Shown here in pieces: positions 35,153 through 43,661 of a stretch of DNA of 64,000 bases; within the stretch, counting starts at the first letter, position 1, and the number at the start of each line of letters is the position of its first letter. A model generated the notes under the pieces. The model did no database searches. It was not told where the DNA came from and saw nothing but the letters and a program-made list of their open reading frames with translations. Source of the DNA: Rhodanobacter sp. B04 (GTDB lineage: Bacteria > Pseudomonadota > Gammaproteobacteria > Xanthomonadales > Rhodanobacteraceae); assembly GCF_002001125.1 (NCBI RefSeq), contig NZ_MUNV01000006.1, positions 390,352 through 454,351 of the forward strand, given 5' to 3'. The position numbers and the translations under genes are program-made.

Positions 35153-35821
35153 ATGACCAAGCAATCCCCGATCATCGCCCCGTCCATCCTCGCCGCCGAT
35201 TTTGCGCGACTGGGCGAAGACACTGCCGCGGCACTGGCCGCCGGCGCCGACTGGGTGCATTTCGACGTGATGGACAACCATTACGTGCCGAACCTCACGA
35301 TCGGCCCGATGGTGTTGCAGTCGCTGCGCGGGTATGGCATCACTGCGCCGATCGACGTGCACCTGATGGTCAAGCCGGTCGACCGCATCGTGCCGGACTT
35401 CGCCAAGGCCGGCGCCAGCCTGATCAGCTTCCATCCGGAAGCGAGCGAGCACATCGACCGCACGCTCGGCTTGATCAAGGAATCGGGCTGCCAGGCCGGG
35501 CTGGTGTTCAACCCGGCCACGCCGCTGGATTACCTCGACTACGTGATGGACAAGCTCGACTTGATCTTGATCATGTCGGTCAACCCCGGCTTCGGCGGCC
35601 AGAAATTCATCCCCGGCGCCCTGGAGAAGCTGCGCCAGGCGCGCCAGCGCATCGAGGCCAGCGGCCGCGCGATCCGGCTGGAAGTGGACGGCGGCGTCAC
35701 CGCCGACAACATCGGTGCGATCGCCGCGGCTGGCGCCGACACCTTCGTTGCCGGTTCGGCGATCTTCCACGCCAAGGATTACCGCGCCGAGATCGCCGCG
35801 ATGCGCAAGGCGATCGCTTGA
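35153..35821 (+). CDS. rpe: Ribulose-phosphate 3-epimerase
   Basis: A 222-residue TIM-barrel enzyme interconverting ribulose 5-phosphate and xylulose 5-phosphate in the pentose phosphate pathway. The family blocks are all present: [15 protein letters not shown], the metal-binding [60 protein letters not shown] and the phosphate site [12 protein letters not shown]...VAGSAIF. Active-site Asp and His residues in these blocks are conserved. ATG 35153 is preceded by CCGAGAAAAA, a weak site. In other Xanthomonadales rpe lies near trpE; here a two-component system separates them. Confidence 0.97.
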   Translation: MTKQSPIIAPSILAADFARLGEDTAAALAAGADWVHFDVMDNHYVPNLTIGPMVLQSLRGYGITAPIDVHLMVKPVDRIVPDFAKAGASLISFHPEASEHIDRTLGLIKESGCQAGLVFNPATPLDYLDYVMDKLDLILIMSVNPGFGGQKFIPGALEKLRQARQRIEASGRAIRLEVDGGVTADNIGAIAAAGADTFVAGSAIFHAKDYRAEIAAMRKAIA

Positions 35822-35867
35822 GCGTTCCTGCCGCCTTGTGCCAGGCGATCGGCTGAGCGTCATGCAT

Positions 35868-35901
35868 AAAAATCCCGGCGCATGGAATGGATGCGCCGGG
35901 A
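35868..35901 (-). terminator. Rho-independent terminator, minus strand
   Basis: An 11-bp stem (TCCCGGCGCAT/ATGCGCCGGGA, 7-base loop). Its T-tract lies only on the minus strand (TTTTTA), so it terminates leftward transcription. No T-run follows on the plus strand, so it is not a good rpe terminator. Confidence 0.6.
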
Positions 35902-36120
35902 CAAACGTCGTCGGATGACGTGAGAGGAAACACTGTTGACTGGTGTGCCGTTGATTGGTGTGTGCCGACACGGCCGCATCGGAGGGAGGGGTCGCGGCCG
36001 TATCGGCACATTCCACGGCAATGGAACGGGCACCAATCGGTAACTCTGACCGGGACGATCCGGTTTGGTTCCGGGAAAATTTCTGAACGCGCTGAATCGG
36101 CGGGTCGCCCCGATTCAGGT
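35868..36120 (-). ncRNA. Candidate structured non-coding RNA, leftward
   Basis: The region downstream of rpe has no credible ORF but several strong inverted repeats: GTGCCGACACGGCCGC at 35962-35977 pairs with 35994-36009 with one mismatch; TTCCA-N6-TGGAA at 36011-36026; CTGAATCGG/CCGATTCAG at 36092-36118. At its left end is a minus-strand terminator, and at its right is another minus-strand terminator (36123) that would isolate it from the genes beyond. The stretch 35935-35966 also contains a near-direct repeat (GTTGACTGGTGTGCC / GTTGATTGGTGTGTGCC). An sRNA of about 230 bases read leftward is a reasonable reading; no promoter was confirmed. Confidence 0.35.
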
Positions 36121-36122
36121 TC

Positions 36123-36147
36123 AAAAAAATCCCCTCGCAAGGAGGGG
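36123..36147 (-). terminator. Rho-independent terminator, minus strand
   Basis: On the minus strand CCCCTC-N5-GAGGGG is followed by ATTTTTTT. It lies 43 bases after the stop of the small gene at 36191-36307 and would end transcription of the two small minus-strand genes. Confidence 0.7.
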
Positions 36148-36190
36148 AAAGTAACCACCATGTCGGACGGAATGCGGGTGCGGTGGGGCG

Positions 36191-36307
36191 TTACACGGGC
36201 TGCCAGTCCGGGTCAGGATCTTCCTGGCCCGCGTCCGGCGCGATTCCCTTCGCGCCGGACGCACCCATGCCTTCCACGGCTGAAAGCTTGAAGATGTTCG
36301 TGTGCAT
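36191..36307 (-). CDS. Possible 38-residue protein
   Basis: A tiny ORF, MHTNIFKLSAVEGMGASG then an acidic tail ending DPDPDWQPV. It follows the membrane mini-protein gene at 36323-36442 by 15 bases and precedes a minus-strand terminator, so a two-gene small operon is plausible. A weak GGA lies about nine bases before the ATG. There is no known family. Confidence 0.35.
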   Translation of the reverse strand: MHTNIFKLSAVEGMGASGAKGIAPDAGQEDPDPDWQPV

Positions 36308-36322
36308 GGCGCCGATTCCGAT

Positions 36323-36442
36323 TCAATGCATGCCGAGGATCAGGCCGAGCAGCAGCGCGCCCAGCGCCAGCGTCACCCGCAGCGGTTCGAAGCTGCGCAG
36401 CTCGGCATTCGGATCACGTTCGGTGGATTCGATTTTCGACAT
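36323..36442 (-). CDS. Small single-helix membrane protein, 39 residues
   Basis: MSKIESTERDPNAELRSF leads into one hydrophobic helix, PLRVTLALGALLLGLILGMH, ending at the stop: a charged cytoplasmic head and a C-terminal membrane tail. GGAG lies seven bases before the ATG. Codon third positions are strongly G/C, as in the neighbouring genes. It is divergent from the response regulator gene at 36619 and precedes another short ORF and a minus-strand terminator. Function unknown. Confidence 0.5.
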   Translation of the reverse strand: MSKIESTERDPNAELRSFEPLRVTLALGALLLGLILGMH

Positions 36443-36618
36443 CGTCCGGCTCCATGCGTGGTGCATGGTTCACATCAAACATCCGGCCGCGGCGCTGGTG
36501 CCGGCACAATCGGGCCGGCTTGCCGCTGGCTTGTGGCAAAACGCGGGCACGGCTGGCATACGGCTTGCGCGGCGGCGGTCCGCATAGCACGCTGCGCGCA
36601 CTACCAAGGGAGCGCGCC

Positions 36619-37308
36619 ATGGGCCGCAGCATTGCCATTGTCGAAGACGAGCCGCTGATCCGCGCCAACTACGTCGAGGCGCTCAACCGCTTCGGCTACG
36701 ATGCACGTGGCTACGGTTCGCGGCGGGAAGCCTCCACGGCATTCGCCATGCGCCTGCCGGAACTGGTGATCATCGACATCGGCCTCGGCGACGAGCCCGA
36801 AGGCGGCTTCGACCTGTGCCGCGAACTGCGTGCGAAGTCGGCCACCCTGCCGATCATCTTCCTTACCGCGCGCGATTCGGATTTCGACGTGATCTCCGGC
36901 CTGCGCCTGGGCGCCGACGACTACCTCAGCAAGGACACCAGCCTGCACCAGCTGGCCGCGCGCATCGCCGCGCTGTTCCGCCGCATCGAGTCGCTGAAGG
37001 CACCAGCCTCCAGTGAGACCGTGATCGAGCATGGCCCGCTGAAAATGGAATCCGAGCGCATGCGGATCAGCTGGAACGGCGAGGAGGTTCCGCTCACCGT
37101 CACCGAGTTCTGGATGGTGCACACGCTGATCCGCTTCCCCGGCCACGTGAAGAATCGCGACCAGCTGATGCGCGAGGCGGAACTTGTCGTCGACGACGCC
37201 ACCATCACCTCGCACATCAAGCGCATCCGCAAGAAGTTCATCGCGGTGGCGCCGGAGTTCGACGCGATCGAGACGGTGCATGGCGTGGGTTATCGGTGGA
37301 AGCCGTGA
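36619..37308 (+). CDS. OmpR-type response regulator (dedicated-sortase-system type)
   Basis: A 229-residue two-domain regulator. The receiver has the acidic pocket near IVEDE, the phospho-acceptor D53 in LVIIDIGLGDEPEGGFDL, Thr in FLTARD and Lys in DDYLSKD. The C-terminal winged helix (VTEFWMVHTLIRFPGHVKNRDQLM...TSHIKRIRKKF) binds DNA. The unusual receiver insert DEPEGGFDLC and the pairing with the kinase at 37922 resemble the family called proteobacterial dedicated sortase system response regulator. No sortase is in the window. CAAGGGAG precedes ATG 36619. Three genes here overlap or nearly so and form an operon. Confidence 0.88.
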   Translation: MGRSIAIVEDEPLIRANYVEALNRFGYDARGYGSRREASTAFAMRLPELVIIDIGLGDEPEGGFDLCRELRAKSATLPIIFLTARDSDFDVISGLRLGADDYLSKDTSLHQLAARIAALFRRIESLKAPASSETVIEHGPLKMESERMRISWNGEEVPLTVTEFWMVHTLIRFPGHVKNRDQLMREAELVVDDATITSHIKRIRKKFIAVAPEFDAIETVHGVGYRWKP

Positions 37309-37895
37309 TGCCGCGTACGGTGATGCGACAGGTGCTGTTGGCGCTGGCGCTGCTTGTCTCCGTCGTGGCGCAGGCCGGTATGGGTCCGGACAACGTGCTG
37401 GCGCGTGGTGCGCGTGATGGCAACATGCCGGCCTGGGCGATCGCCGTCGTCGCGCCGGCTGGCTGGACGCGCGATTGCTGCACCTATGCCAAGGCCATCG
37501 GCGTCGATGCGGTGCTCTACCAGGGCGAATGGAGCGGCAAGCCGCAGCGTGTGATGGTGTTGAACGTGTGGCCGCGCAAGCTGCCTACACTGGCGGCGGA
37601 AATGCAGGGTGACCTCAAGCATTACCGCCAGATCGATCCGGCGGCCAAGGCCACGCCCATTGTCGTGCGGCATCCTGCCATGCCATGCGAGGCTACCCTC
37701 TACCAGAGCACCGATCATGTCGATGACGTGGTGGTGTTCTGCGATCCGGGCCAGGCCAGCGGTATCCGGCTGAGCTGGTCGATGACCTTCGACGACGCCG
37801 ACCCGATGCGGCGCACACTGCTCGACGATTTCATGCGGGTGGTGATGGCCTCGCGCTACCTGCGTGATGCGGCATCGCCCGCACATGGCGCCTGA
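37308..37895 (+). CDS. Exported protein between regulator and kinase
   Basis: A 195-residue protein with a signal peptide (MRQVLLALALLVSVVAQAG). The mature part contains ARGARDGNMPAWAIAVVAPAGWTRDCCTYAKAIG, a CC pair, and a later C in HPAMPCEATLYQS and VFCDPGQASGI. It starts inside the stop of the response regulator gene (TGATG) and ends 26 bases before the kinase gene. It may sense or modify a periplasmic signal for the kinase, though that is inference from position. No family recognised. Confidence 0.72.
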   Translation: MPRTVMRQVLLALALLVSVVAQAGMGPDNVLARGARDGNMPAWAIAVVAPAGWTRDCCTYAKAIGVDAVLYQGEWSGKPQRVMVLNVWPRKLPTLAAEMQGDLKHYRQIDPAAKATPIVVRHPAMPCEATLYQSTDHVDDVVVFCDPGQASGIRLSWSMTFDDADPMRRTLLDDFMRVVMASRYLRDAASPAHGA

Positions 37896-37921
37896 CGGCC
37901 CATCGTGATGATGGTCGCACG

Positions 37922-39937
37922 ATGACCCTGCGCCGCAAGCTGTTGCTGGTGGCCTTGTGCACGTTGGCATTGCCGGTGGCGGGCTGGCTTTACGTGCGGC
38001 AGATGGAAACCCTGCTGCGCGAGGGGCAGGCGCAGGCCTTGCTGGCGTCGGCGCGTGCGGTGGCGCGCAGCCTGGTGGTGACCGATGCGGTCGTGTCGGG
38101 ACAGGGCAAGGGCTGGTATGTGCAGCAGACGCCGGACCCGATCACGGTGGACGGCTATGGTGACGACTGGGCGCCATTGACGCCGTGGAGCCAGCCGCTG
38201 GAGCAGCGCGGCCGCCTGCTGCTCGCCGAGGACGATGCCGGCCTGTACCTGTATGCCGATGTGCCGGATACCCGGCGTACCCGGGCCGATACCGAGGATG
38301 CCAATGCACTGGCAGCCGATCACCTGATTCTCTCGCTCGGCAATGCCTCCGGTCAGCGCCGATACCTGCTGGCCAGCGCCGCACCGGGGCCGCTGACGGC
38401 GCGCCCGCTCGATCCGGTGGTGGAGGGCTTGCCCGACCTGATCACGGCGCAGTGGCAGGAGGATGGCAGCGGCTACCGGGTCGAGCTGCGCCTGTCGCGC
38501 AACCTGTCGCTGCGCACGCTCGGGGTGGGCGTATATGACGCCCATGCCGGCGGCGATCCGATGGCGGCCGACACGCGCCCGTTGCTGCGCTTCTCCGGCA
38601 CGCTTTCCGAGGAGTTGGCAAGGCTTGCGCCCGACCAGGTACAGGCGCGCGTGTTGTCGCCGCAAGGCTGGCTGCTGGCGCGCAGTGGCCGCCTCAATAC
38701 GCTGCCCGGCAGTGATGGCCAGCCGGGCTGGTTCGCTTCCCTGATCTATCGTTCGCTGCTGGCGACCCGGCTGGAAGATGCCAACCTGTGGGCGCAGGAC
38801 GTGCCGCGCCTGGATACCCGCGAGGTCACTACGGCGAGTACCGGCAAGCCGGTCAGCGTCTGGCGCAACGGCGAGGAGCGCGGCAGCGTGGTACTGGCTG
38901 CCGCGGTGCCGATCGAGCGTGCTGGCCAGGTCGATGGGGTGCTGCTGCTGGAGCAGGCCAGCCGCATCGTGCCGCTGCTGGCCAACCGCGCACTGCTCGG
39001 CCTGCTGCTGACCAGCTTCGGCGTGCTGCTGGTTGCGGGCGGTATCCTGCTGGCGTTCGCCACCCGGCTCAGCCTGCGTCTGGGTCGCCTGCGCAACGCA
39101 GCCGAACGCGCGCAGCTCAACGATGGACGTCTGGACGGCCTGTTCGAGCAGGGCCGCTTTCCGATGACCGATGCCACCGACGAGATCGGCGACCTGGCGC
39201 GCAGCTTCGAGCGCCTGTTCGAGGTGGTCGGCGGCTACACCGACTACCTGCGCACGCTGGCCTCGAAACTCTCGCACGAGCTCAACACGCCGCTGGCCAT
39301 CGTCAAATCCTCGTTGGACAACCTCGAGCACGCGACGCTCCCCGCCGAGGCGCAGCCGTACCTGGCGCGTGCCCGCGACGGCGTGGCGCGACTCGGCGCG
39401 CTGGTGCGCGCGATGAGCGAGTCGAGCCGGATGGAACGCTCGATCACGGCGGCGGAACCGGAAGACGTCGACCTGCGCGACGTGGTGCGTGGCTGCGCGG
39501 ATGCGTACCGTCCGCTGATCGGCCAGCGCCAACTCGAGTGCGTGCTGCCCGAGCTGCCGCTGCATCTGCATTGCGCGCCGGAGCTGATCGCGCAGGCGCT
39601 GGACAAGCTGCTCGACAACGCGCTGTCGTTCACGCCGGAGCATGGCTGGTTGCGGCTGAGCCTGCGGGTGGCCGATGCCGGCGCCGAGATCGAGCTGGCC
39701 AACCAGGGGCCGCTGCTGCCCGAAGCGATGCAGGGTCGGCTGTTCGATTCACTGGTCAGCCTGCGCGACAAGGCCACACCGGGCGATGCGCCGCATCTGG
39801 GTCTGGGCCTGTACGTGGTGCGGCTGGTGGCCGAGCGCCACGGCGGCGTGGCGTCGGCCCGCAACCTCGACGATGGCAGCGGCGTGGCCTTCAGCCTGCA
39901 GCTGCACGGCATGCCACGGCAGCGATTGAGTGGCTGA
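37922..39937 (+). CDS. Sensor histidine kinase (dedicated-sortase-system type)
   Basis: A 671-residue membrane kinase. Helix one (LLLVALCTLALPVAGWLYV) is followed by a large periplasmic region of about 350 residues that includes a CBM9-like stretch (DPITVDGYGDDWAPL). A second helix (LLGLLLTSFGVLLVAGGILLAFA) leads to a HAMP region and the dimerisation box with phospho-acceptor H452 in LASKLSHELNTPLAIVKSSLD. The ATPase lobe has LDKLLDNALSFTP (N box) and GLGLYVVRLVAERHGG (G2). It pairs with the response regulator two genes upstream. The architecture matches the kinase of the proteobacterial dedicated sortase system. Confidence 0.88.
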   Translation: MTLRRKLLLVALCTLALPVAGWLYVRQMETLLREGQAQALLASARAVARSLVVTDAVVSGQGKGWYVQQTPDPITVDGYGDDWAPLTPWSQPLEQRGRLLLAEDDAGLYLYADVPDTRRTRADTEDANALAADHLILSLGNASGQRRYLLASAAPGPLTARPLDPVVEGLPDLITAQWQEDGSGYRVELRLSRNLSLRTLGVGVYDAHAGGDPMAADTRPLLRFSGTLSEELARLAPDQVQARVLSPQGWLLARSGRLNTLPGSDGQPGWFASLIYRSLLATRLEDANLWAQDVPRLDTREVTTASTGKPVSVWRNGEERGSVVLAAAVPIERAGQVDGVLLLEQASRIVPLLANRALLGLLLTSFGVLLVAGGILLAFATRLSLRLGRLRNAAERAQLNDGRLDGLFEQGRFPMTDATDEIGDLARSFERLFEVVGGYTDYLRTLASKLSHELNTPLAIVKSSLDNLEHATLPAEAQPYLARARDGVARLGALVRAMSESSRMERSITAAEPEDVDLRDVVRGCADAYRPLIGQRQLECVLPELPLHLHCAPELIAQALDKLLDNALSFTPEHGWLRLSLRVADAGAEIELANQGPLLPEAMQGRLFDSLVSLRDKATPGDAPHLGLGLYVVRLVAERHGGVASARNLDDGSGVAFSLQLHGMPRQRLSG

Positions 39938-39951
39938 GCGCGCGCTTCGCC

Positions 39952-39957
39952 TACAAT
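39952..39957 (+). promoter_or_regulatory. Possible -10 element for trpE
   Basis: TACAAT 38 bases before GTG 39995. The nearest -35-like TTGAGT (39926-39931) is 20 bases away, too far for a standard promoter, so the site is tentative. No leader peptide with Trp codons or attenuator hairpin is seen. Confidence 0.35.
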
Positions 39958-39994
39958 GGCCGTTCCTTCCGTTTGGCCATCCGGATTTCCCCAC

Positions 39995-41485
39995 GTGATC
40001 TCTCCCAATAAAATCAGCCGAGACGAATTCGACGCGCTGGTTGCCCAGGGGCATACGCGCATCCCGCTGGTGCGCGAGGTGTTTTCCGATCTCGACACGC
40101 CGCTGTCGGTATACCTGAAACTGGCCGACGGCCCGTACACCTTCCTGTTCGAATCGGTCGAGGGCGGCGCCACCTGGGGACGCTATTCGATCATCGGCCT
40201 GCCGGCGAAGCGGGTGTATCGCCTGCGCGGGCACGAGCTGGAAGTGGAGGACTCCGGCGAGATCACCGAGCGCCGCCACCTGGACGACCCGCTGGGCGAG
40301 ATCGAGAAGCTGCGCCAGCAGTACCACGTGCCGCGCCTGCCACAGCTGCCCGCGTTCAGCGGTGGCCTGGTCGGCTACTTCGGTTTCGAGACGATCGGCT
40401 ATATCGAACCGCGGCTGGCGCAGTGGGATCGCGCCGACGAACTTGGCACGCCCGACGTACTGCTGATGCTGGCCGAGGAAGTCGCGGTATTCGACAACCT
40501 CAAGGGCCGGCTGTACCTGATCGTGCACGCCGATCCGTCGCAGCCGCAGGCATACGCCGCCGCGCAGCGCCGGCTCGATGCGCTGGTCTACCGGCTGCGC
40601 CAGGGCGGCGCCTCGTATCCGCAGCTCACGCAGTCGATCGCGCTGGACGAGGGCGATTTCAAATCCTCGTTCACCAAGCAAGAATTCGAGGCGATGGTCG
40701 AGCGCGCGAAGGAATACATCCGCGCCGGCGATATCTTCCAGGTGGTGCCCTCGCAGCGTCTCAGTGTCGGTTTCAACGCGCGGCCGGTCGATGTGTATCG
40801 CGCGCTGCGTGCATTGAACCCGTCGCCGTACATGTATTTCGTCGACCTGGGCAACACCCAGATCGTCGGTTCCTCGCCGGAGATCCTCGCGCGCCTGAAG
40901 GACGGCAAGGTGGTGGTGCGTCCGCTCGCCGGCACGCGCAAGCGCGGCGCGACGGAAGCGGAAGACCAGGCGCTCGAAGCCGAGCTGCTGGCCGATCCGA
41001 AGGAGCGCGCCGAGCATGTGATGCTGATCGACCTCGGCCGCAACGACATCGGCCGCATCAGCGAGACCGGCAGCGTCGAGGTGAGCGAGTCGTTCGTGAT
41101 CGAGCGCTACTCGCACGTGATGCACATCGTCTCGCAGGTGCAGGGCGCCGCGAAGCCGAACCTCAGCTACATGGACGTGCTCAAGGCCACGTTCCCCGCC
41201 GGCACGCTCAGCGGCGCGCCGAAGATCCGCGCCCTGGAAATCATCCAGGAGCTGGAGCCGTACAAGCGCAACATCTACGCCGGCGCGATCGGCTGGATCG
41301 GCTGGTGGGGCGACGCCGATACCGCCATCGCGATCCGCACCGCCGTCATCCAGGACGGCCGCCTGCACGTGCAGGCGGGCGCCGGCATCGTCTACGACTC
41401 CGATCCCGCGGCCGAGTGGGAAGAGACGATGAGCAAGGGGCGCGCGTTGTTCCGCGCGGTGGCGCAGGCGGCGAAGGGATTGTGA
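39995..41485 (+). CDS. trpE: Anthranilate synthase component I
   Basis: A 496-residue chorismate-utilising enzyme converting chorismate to anthranilate with the TrpG glutamine amidotransferase. Landmarks are the N-terminal feedback region YTFLFESVEGGATWGRYS, FSGGLVGYFGFETI, and the catalytic C-terminal blocks EFEAMVERAKEYIRAGDIFQVVPSQR, VGSSPEILARL, PLAGTRKRGATEAED, AEHVMLIDLGRNDIGR and FPAGTLSGAPKIRALEII. GTG 39995 is chosen because an upstream ATG at 39956 would sit within the likely promoter. TrpG is not adjacent here: a GNAT gene and then the integrative island follow. Confidence 0.95.
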   Translation: MISPNKISRDEFDALVAQGHTRIPLVREVFSDLDTPLSVYLKLADGPYTFLFESVEGGATWGRYSIIGLPAKRVYRLRGHELEVEDSGEITERRHLDDPLGEIEKLRQQYHVPRLPQLPAFSGGLVGYFGFETIGYIEPRLAQWDRADELGTPDVLLMLAEEVAVFDNLKGRLYLIVHADPSQPQAYAAAQRRLDALVYRLRQGGASYPQLTQSIALDEGDFKSSFTKQEFEAMVERAKEYIRAGDIFQVVPSQRLSVGFNARPVDVYRALRALNPSPYMYFVDLGNTQIVGSSPEILARLKDGKVVVRPLAGTRKRGATEAEDQALEAELLADPKERAEHVMLIDLGRNDIGRISETGSVEVSESFVIERYSHVMHIVSQVQGAAKPNLSYMDVLKATFPAGTLSGAPKIRALEIIQELEPYKRNIYAGAIGWIGWWGDADTAIAIRTAVIQDGRLHVQAGAGIVYDSDPAAEWEETMSKGRALFRAVAQAAKGL

Positions 41486-41508
41486 GCGGCGTCAGCGCCT
41501 GAATCGGG

Positions 41509-41530
41509 CCGACCCGCGAAGCGGGCTCGG
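41509..41530. terminator. Hairpin between convergent genes
   Basis: CCGACCCGC-GAA-GCGGGCTCGG forms a 5-bp perfect core with an imperfect extension, followed by TTT, between trpE and the convergent acetyltransferase gene. A modest terminator candidate. Confidence 0.4.
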
Positions 41531-41543
41531 TTTGATGGAATGG

Positions 41544-42023
41544 TCAGACAATCAGCTTCAATTCATAGAAGCGGGTGCCGGGCAAATGCGTGCTGTTGTA
41601 CGCGGGGATCTCGGAAAAGCCAAGCGAACGATACAGGCCTTGCGCCGACGCCATGGTGGGGAGCGTATCCAGCCGGAGCGTGCTGTAGCCAGCGCGGCGA
41701 GCGGCCTGGATGGTTTCACCAATGAGACGCTTGGCTAGCCCCCAGCTGCGAAACGCTGGCCTTACATACAGGCGCTTCATCTCGCCGGTCTGCTCGTCAA
41801 GGCGCCGAAGGGCGACGCAGCCAGCCGCCTCGTCCTTGATCCAGGCGATGAACAGGGCGCCATGCGGCGGCACGTAAGGCGACGGCAACGCGGCAAGCTC
41901 CGCCGCGAAACCCTGGTATTCAAGATCCACGCCGATCGCTGCGGCGTACTCAAGGAAAAGTTCGCGTGCGGCGGCGACTAGCTCCTGGCTTTCTACTGGT
42001 ACGAGTGTGATGGTATTCGACAT
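41544..42023 (-). CDS. GNAT-family N-acetyltransferase
   Basis: A 159-residue acetyltransferase. The acetyl-CoA binding A motif is RLYVRPAFRSWGLAKRLIGETI, an R/Q-x-x-G-x-A-like loop, preceded by GCVALRRLDEQTGEMKRLYV and followed by the B motif GLYRSLGFSEIPAYN. It would acetylate a small amine, antibiotic or protein amine; substrate unreadable. The gene converges on trpE and is not an obvious part of the trp operon. Its base usage is slightly less GC-biased than trpE. Confidence 0.9.
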   Translation of the reverse strand: MSNTITLVPVESQELVAAARELFLEYAAAIGVDLEYQGFAAELAALPSPYVPPHGALFIAWIKDEAAGCVALRRLDEQTGEMKRLYVRPAFRSWGLAKRLIGETIQAARRAGYSTLRLDTLPTMASAQGLYRSLGFSEIPAYNSTHLPGTRFYELKLIV

Positions 42024-42090
42024 GCGTGTTTTGTTTGGTGCTGGAGTCTAGCAGCGGCGTAACTGTCCGTCTTGAACGAAATGCCGGGCA

Positions 42091-42495
42091 TCATGGTATT
42101 TCGGCTGGGCATACTGCTGGACTTGCAACATATGTTTTCAGGTTAACGTGCGTGGCTTCGTCCCGGTACGCTTGGATGTTGTCGACAGCACCCACATCGG
42201 CAACGGTGAGCAAGTTCGTCTCTTTGCAAAACTCCAACGCTACGTAAAAGCCGCCCGAGCCGCTGGTGCCTGCAAAAGTTACAAAGACAAGGTGCCGGTT
42301 GCGAGCAGCTATGGCGGATGAAACCAGCGCATGGTTCTCGCTGGCGTAGCCATTTTCATCTGGATGTTGCCGATTGAATGCGTTCAGGTACGCGCGCGCG
42401 AGGTCCATTGCCAGACGTTGATCGTAGCGAAATGCAGCGGCAGCGGAAGCGTCGAAGCTGATGAAAATCGCAAGGGCTGCAAGAAGGCTCTTCAT
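42091..42495 (-). CDS. Exported hypothetical protein
   Basis: A 134-residue protein with a signal peptide (MKSLLAALAIFISFDASAAA). The mature part is small and mixed alpha/beta: LAMDLARAYLNAFNRQHPDENGY, then strands around HLVFVTFAGTSGSGGFYVALEFC and ADVGAVDNIQAY. An in-frame ATG at 42612 would precede the signal and is discarded. The two cysteines could be linked. Function unknown; composition is a little AT-richer than the backbone. Confidence 0.6.
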   Translation of the reverse strand: MKSLLAALAIFISFDASAAAAFRYDQRLAMDLARAYLNAFNRQHPDENGYASENHALVSSAIAARNRHLVFVTFAGTSGSGGFYVALEFCKETNLLTVADVGAVDNIQAYRDEATHVNLKTYVASPAVCPAEIP

Positions 42496-42751
42496 GATGC
42501 CTAACTCGAAGTGAGCCCCAGTCGGGGGATGGCGCCGGATGTTCAGGCCCCGTGGGTATGTCGTCAAGTTGCAATGGCATTGCGGCATCAACGCTTTGTT
42601 CGATAGCCGCACGATCCGTTATGGATGAGCTTGATGCTGTTCCTTAGCCATCGAACCATGCGCCGATGGGGCTGATCCGCCGCCGTCCATGACGTCGTGG
42701 TGCTGCAGTTATCATGCTGGCTGCGCATCCGAGCGCCATCCAAGGAACGCC

Positions 42752-43435
42752 ATGAGCCCACCAACTAAGCGCAACGGTGCGATTGTGCTTCTGGCATGGT
42801 TGTGCGCGTTGCCCGTCGTAGCTCGCGAGTTCGCACCAAGCTGGCCCGATACGCTGCTAGGCCGTACGCAGGCTCTGGCTGAGTTGCAGACGTTGAATGC
42901 CGATCTGCTGAGTCATCCGAGCGCCACGCTGACGCTGGAGCGCTGGTGCAGCTCGCATCACCTGGCCGCCGAGGCGAAGATCGTGGCGCATCGCGTGCAC
43001 GGTGCGGACAAGCCATTGCCGGAAGGTGCCCGCGCGCAGCTCGGCATCGGGCCGGATGAGCCGGTGCGCTATCGGCGTGTGCAGCTGGCTTGTGGGGATA
43101 TGGTGCTGTCGGATGCGGACAACTGGTATGTGCCGGCGCGACTCACGGCGGCGATGAATCGGCAGCTCGACAGTTCCGATATGCCGTTCGGCAAGGTCGT
43201 GCAGCCGCTGCATTTCCGTCGCCAGACGCTTTCCGCCGACGTGCTGTGGTCGCCGCTGCCAAGCGGTTGGGACAGCGGCGCAGCGCTGCCGCCGCCCAGC
43301 GACAAGCCGCTGATCATCCCAGCCCATGTGCTGCAGCACCGTGCGCTGCTGGTCACCCAGGACAACCAGCCCTTCAGTCTGGTGATCGAGAGCTATACCG
43401 CGAACGTGCTGCGGCCTGTGCACGCCGGGCCTTAG
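42752..43435 (+). CDS. Chorismate lyase-like (UbiC/UTRA-fold) exported protein
   Basis: A 227-residue protein whose N terminus is a signal peptide (GAIVLLAWLCALPVVAREF). The following region matches the chorismate lyase-like fold: LERWCSSHHLAAEAKIVA, RYRRVQLACGDMVLSDADNWYVPARLT, MPFGKVVQP, and a final HRALLVTQDNQPFSLVIESYTANVL. UbiC proper is cytoplasmic; this exported relative, known mainly from Xanthomonadales, probably acts in the periplasm. AAGGAA precedes ATG 42752. It is the last gene before the integrative island, and the intervening 299 bases hold the integrase leader. Confidence 0.65.
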   Translation: MSPPTKRNGAIVLLAWLCALPVVAREFAPSWPDTLLGRTQALAELQTLNADLLSHPSATLTLERWCSSHHLAAEAKIVAHRVHGADKPLPEGARAQLGIGPDEPVRYRRVQLACGDMVLSDADNWYVPARLTAAMNRQLDSSDMPFGKVVQPLHFRRQTLSADVLWSPLPSGWDSGAALPPPSDKPLIIPAHVLQHRALLVTQDNQPFSLVIESYTANVLRPVHAGP

Positions 43436-43628
43436 TCATTACGCCTCCATGCTTCGGCCACGCGCGGTCCGATGCGGGTTGGCGCATGGCGGTGGTCTAT
43501 CCCATGCGATCCTGCGAGTATCATTCCCCATCCGCAGCGCAAGCCGATGAGCCATCCATGCTCCTGATGATCGACAACTAGCATCGGTATCCAAGCATAT
43601 CCATGACGGTCCGCGCAATTGCATAAAC

Positions 43629-43650
43629 ATCCTTAAAAACAAGGATTTTT
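43629..43650 (+). terminator. Weak AT-rich hairpin with T-run
   Basis: ATCCTT-N6-AAGGAT followed by TTTT. It lies in the gap between the last backbone gene and the integrase. The stem is only six A/T-rich pairs, so termination is uncertain. Confidence 0.3.
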
Positions 43651-43661
43651 ATGCCGTAGGT

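Noticed and set aside
34031..36124. Minus-strand 697-codon frame across the DnaJ-domain, rpe and intergenic region
   Set aside because: Antisense to two unmistakable genes; the composition is typical of a shadow frame.
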